This document shows positions 6,053 to 7,872 of a stretch of 7,872 nt of DNA, piece after piece (position 1 is the stretch's first letter; each line of letters opens with the position of its first letter). The stretch lies in the NCBI GenBank assembly GCA_947259625.1, contig CAMYMY010000210.1:1-7872 (forward strand), in the 5' to 3' direction. The position numbers and the translations under genes are program-made. The notes beneath the pieces are model-generated. The model was not told the origin of the DNA, did no database searches, and was given only the letters and a program-made list of their open reading frames with translations. Source of the stretch: an uncultured Kiloniellales bacterium (GTDB lineage: Bacteria; Pseudomonadota; Alphaproteobacteria; Kiloniellales; JAKSDN01).

Positions 6053-7405
6053 CTAGTACTCGCCCAGGTCGCGTCCCTTGGTGTCGGCGAGGCCGGCGGC
6101 GTCGGGCGCCTCGTCCTCGGTGAAATAGCCGGCCGCCTTCTTCGCCTGCATCTCGACCTGGGCGTCCTCCGGGATCAGGTCGTCGGGGATCGGCACGCGC
6201 TCGACGATCTCGATGCCCTGGCGGACCAGCGGCTCGTGCTTCATGTTGCTCATGGAAACGAAGCGGTCGATGCGGGTGACGCCGAGCCAATGCAAGGCGT
6301 CGGGCATGAGCTCCTGGAAGCGCACGTCCTGGACGCCGGCCACGCATTCGGTGCGCAAGAAGTAAGAGTCCGCGCTGTCGCCGCCCGCCTGGCGCTTGCG
6401 GGCGTTATAGACCAGGAACTTGGTGACCTCGCCGAGCGCCCGGCCCTCCTTGCGGTTGTAGACGATCAGGCCGGCGCCGTTTTGCTGCGCGGTCTCGATG
6501 CAGACCTCGATGCCGTGCACGAGATAGGGCCGGCAGCCCTCCTTGCGGTTGTAGACGATCAGGCCGGCGCCGTTTTGCTGCGCGGTCTCGATGCAGACCT
6601 CGATGCCGTGCACGAGATAGGGCCGGCAAGTGCAGATGTCCGAGCCGAAGACGTCCGAGCCGTTGCACTCGTCGTGCACCCGGCAGGCCAGCTTGCGCCT
6701 GGGGTCGGTGATCGCCGCCAGGTCGCCGAAGACATACATTGTGATGCCGCCGATCGGCGGCAGGAAGACGTGCAGGTCCGGACGGGTGACCAGCTCCGGG
6801 AACATGCCGCCGGTGTGCTCGAAGAGGCTGCGCCGCAGGTCCGACTCGCCGACGCCGCAGCGCTTGGCCACGCCCGGCAGGTGCCAGACCGGCTCGATCG
6901 CCATCTTGGTGCAGTTCGCCTCGCCGCTGTCCAGCAGGACTTTTCCGTCGGGCTCGAGGCGGCCCTCGCGCAGCGCCTCCTTCATCTCGGGCAGGGTGAG
7001 GCGCGCCCTCGTCACCGCGATGGTCGGGCGGATGTCCCAGCCGTCGGCCACCAAGTCCTTGAAGGCCTCGCCCGCCAGGTGGCCGAAGGGGTCGAGCGAG
7101 ACGATCTTGTCCGGCCGGGACCACTGCGGATGGGGGCCGATGCCAGCGGCCGGCCCGGTGTCGGTCAGGTCGGCCTTGTGCAGCGGGCTCAGGCTGCCGG
7201 CCGCGATCGCCAGCGCCCGGTAGAGCGCGTAGGCCCCCGAATGCGCGCCGATCACGTTGCGCCGGCCCGGATCGGTCAGCGTGCCGATGACCGGGCCGCG
7301 CGCCTTCGCATCGGCCGCGCCCCAGTCGATCGGCAGCGGCTTCTGCCCGCCGCCCGGATGCGACGTCAGCACGATGTGCCGGTTCGGCGGTTTGGTCTCG
7401 TTCAT
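6053..7405 (-). CDS. URC1-type GTP cyclohydrolase II-like protein with internal 31-residue duplication
   Basis: Encodes 450 residues: an N-terminal GTP_CH_N-like region (about 1-200) and a RibA-like cyclohydrolase core (about 215-405). Zinc ligands Cys247, Cys258 and Cys260 keep the C-x10-C-x-C spacing of E. coli RibA Cys54/65/67. RKEGR at 318-322, Tyr333, and Asp360-x-Arg362 match RibA RQEGR, Tyr105 and Asp126/Arg128. The long N-terminal region and the pairing with URC4 point to the URC1 uracil-degradation class and not riboflavin synthesis. The real substrate (a uracil nucleotide or derivative is plausible) is not known from sequence. Residues 260-290 are repeated exactly as 291-321, inserting 31 residues between the zinc site and RKEGR. 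One copy would give 419 residues, closer to the expected family length. If real, the duplication probably harms folding or activity. The ATG at 7405 has AGGA 4 nt upstream, and a promoter is visible upstream. Confidence 0.9.
   Translation of the reverse strand: MNETKPPNRHIVLTSHPGGGQKPLPIDWGAADAKARGPVIGTLTDPGRRNVIGAHSGAYALYRALAIAAGSLSPLHKADLTDTGPAAGIGPHPQWSRPDKIVSLDPFGHLAGEAFKDLVADGWDIRPTIAVTRARLTLPEMKEALREGRLEPDGKVLLDSGEANCTKMAIEPVWHLPGVAKRCGVGESDLRRSLFEHTGGMFPELVTRPDLHVFLPPIGGITMYVFGDLAAITDPRRKLACRVHDECNGSDVFGSDICTCRPYLVHGIEVCIETAQQNGAGLIVYNRKEGCRPYLVHGIEVCIETAQQNGAGLIVYNRKEGRALGEVTKFLVYNARKRQAGGDSADSYFLRTECVAGVQDVRFQELMPDALHWLGVTRIDRFVSMSNMKHEPLVRQGIEIVERVPIPDDLIPEDAQVEMQAKKAAGYFTEDEAPDAAGLADTKGRDLGEY
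6443..6628. repeat. Perfect 93-bp tandem duplication within URC1
   Basis: Positions 6443-6535 and 6536-6628 are identical over all 93 bases and directly adjacent. The match ends exactly at the unit boundaries (6442 differs from 6535, and 6536 from 6629), so there is no extra homology at the junction. The unit is 31 codons and begins on a codon boundary (Cys260 to Gly290, then Cys291 to Gly321). The second protein copy places RKEG before Arg322, as in normal family members, while the first is followed by Cys291. Confidence 0.97.
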
Positions 7406-7450
7406 GATGTCCTGTTCTCCTGGGCCGCAAGGGCCCCGGCGGAATCTCTA

Positions 7451-7480
7451 ATTCTACGCGAGACGGGCCTCTCATCACAA
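7451..7480 (-). promoter_or_regulatory. Likely promoter for URC1-URC4
   Basis: On the minus strand, TTGTGA (7480 to 7475; 4 of 6 to TTGACA) and TAGAAT (7456 to 7451; 5 of 6 to TATAAT) are separated by 18 bp, in the most AT-rich part of the divergent region. Transcription would start near 7444, leaving an untranslated leader of about 40 nt that contains a short GGGCC/GGCCC hairpin. Confidence 0.5.
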
Positions 7481-7488
7481 ATGCTGAA

Positions 7489-7504
7489 TGGCCGGCTTCG
7501 GCCA
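7489..7504. promoter_or_regulatory. Inverted repeat, candidate operator in divergent region
   Basis: TGGCCG and CGGCCA form perfect 6-bp arms around a 4-nt centre. The site lies 8 nt upstream of the URC1 -35 box and about 28 nt upstream of the uraA-like -35 box, so one bound regulator could affect both promoters. Such a short GC-rich palindrome can occur by chance in this DNA. Confidence 0.25.
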
Positions 7505-7532
7505 CCACGTTTGGACCACGACGCTTGGGCGG

Positions 7533-7561
7533 GCGACAGGGCGCGCAGCGGATCTTATAAT
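7533..7561 (+). promoter_or_regulatory. Likely promoter for the uracil permease gene
   Basis: A perfect TATAAT (7556-7561) is preceded by GCGACA (7533-7538; 4 of 6 to TTGACA) at the ideal 17-bp spacing. Transcription would start near 7568, giving a leader of about 50 nt before the ATG at 7621. Perfect -10 hexamers are rare in DNA this GC-rich, which strengthens the call. Confidence 0.6.
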
Positions 7562-7620
7562 GGCTGGAACGACTCGGGCCGAACCCGGGGTCGAGATCCA
7601 GAGAGCGGGGGGTGATCCAC

Positions 7621-7872
7621 ATGACCAGTATCGAAACCGCGAGCACGGGCGAGCGCGTCCTCGACGTCGAGGACAGGCCGAGCCCGCATATTTGGCTCGT
7701 GCTGTCCCTGCAGCACCTCTTCGCCATGTTCGGCGCCACGGTCCTGGTGCCCATCCTGACGGGCTTGAGCCCGGCGGTCGCGCTGGTATCGAGCGGCCTG
7801 GGCACCTTGCTCTACATGGTGGTCACGGGGTTCAGGATCCCGGTCTACCTGGGCTCCTCCTTCGCCTTCATC
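7621..7872 (+). CDS. uraA: UraA-type uracil permease (NCS2 family), N-terminal part (runs off window)
   Basis: The first 84 codons of an inner-membrane nucleobase symporter. After a polar leader (1-23) comes transmembrane segment 1 with QHLFAMFGATVLVP at 31-44, nearly identical to E. coli UraA, then TGLSPAVALVSSGLGTLLY (second segment) and PVYLGSSFAFI at 74-84. The last block is the UraA-like substrate-region motif, which supports uracil over xanthine or urate. The ATG at 7621 is preceded by GGGGGGTGAT (7607-7616), matching 8 of 10 bases of the ideal anti-16S complement. It is divergent from URC1-URC4 across 215 bp and probably co-regulated with them, supplying uracil to Upp. Specificity within NCS2 is inferred from the visible motifs and the neighbours, since most of the protein is missing. 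Confidence 0.92.
   Translation, partial: MTSIETASTGERVLDVEDRPSPHIWLVLSLQHLFAMFGATVLVPILTGLSPAVALVSSGLGTLLYMVVTGFRIPVYLGSSFAFI

Noticed and set aside
125..6055. TAG reassigned to an amino acid, giving fused proteins
   Set aside because: The families end normally at the TAG codons (URC4 at SDGTVL, Upp at LYGTK). A fusion of the periplasmic binding protein to a cytoplasmic ATPase would make no sense, so TAG is best read as a real stop.
4673..7615. A 980-codon open frame on the plus strand, antisense to URC4 and URC1
   Set aside because: It overlaps two genes with recognisable families on the other strand. Its translation is low-complexity and rich in Arg, Ala, Gly and Gln, with no recognisable domain. 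Long antisense frames are expected at this GC content.

Overview
The window is about 7.9 kb of high-GC DNA with dense, compact, mostly co-directional genes. Codon use, protein similarity and a nested palindromic repeat of a kind common in alphaproteobacterial intergenic regions suggest an alphaproteobacterium, perhaps near the Rhodospirillales. The taxonomic call is inference.

Layout. Seven of the eight genes read on the minus strand. In transcription order they are: a GTP cyclohydrolase II-like gene of the URC1 type (7405 to 6053); URC4 (DUF1688, 6052 to 4808); a 230-bp gap holding a nested palindrome; upp, uracil phosphoribosyltransferase (4577 to 3945); a 128-bp gap with a weak terminator-like hairpin; a BMP-family periplasmic binding protein (3816 to 2812); a double-NBD ABC ATPase (2712 to 1189); permease 1 (1189 to 125); and the first 37 codons of permease 2 (112 to the window edge). 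On the plus strand, divergent from URC1, a UraA-type NCS2 uracil permease starts at 7621 and runs off the window. The 215-bp divergent region has a plausible sigma70-type promoter for each side and a short perfect inverted repeat between them.

How the genes fit together. URC1, URC4 and UPRT are the core of the URC uracil-degradation pathway, defined genetically in the yeast Lachancea kluyveri and known to have bacterial homologues. Here they sit with two unrelated uptake systems, a UraA-type permease and a BMP-type ABC importer. A coherent reading is a uracil or uridine scavenging and degradation locus: uptake, conversion to UMP by Upp, then ring opening and further breakdown by URC1 and URC4. 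The exact reactions of URC1 and URC4 cannot be read from sequence. No regulator and no late-pathway enzyme (urea hydrolysis, 3-hydroxypropionate dehydrogenase) is visible here.

Oddities. URC1 carries an exact, codon-aligned 93-bp tandem duplication inside its cyclohydrolase core, between the zinc cysteines and the RKEGR motif; it is either a very recent mutation or an assembly artefact. Permease 2 has a good Shine-Dalgarno sequence followed by ATC instead of a normal start codon. URC1 and URC4 abut as TAG then GTG with no spacer and in the same frame. Five of the six visible stop codons are TAG.
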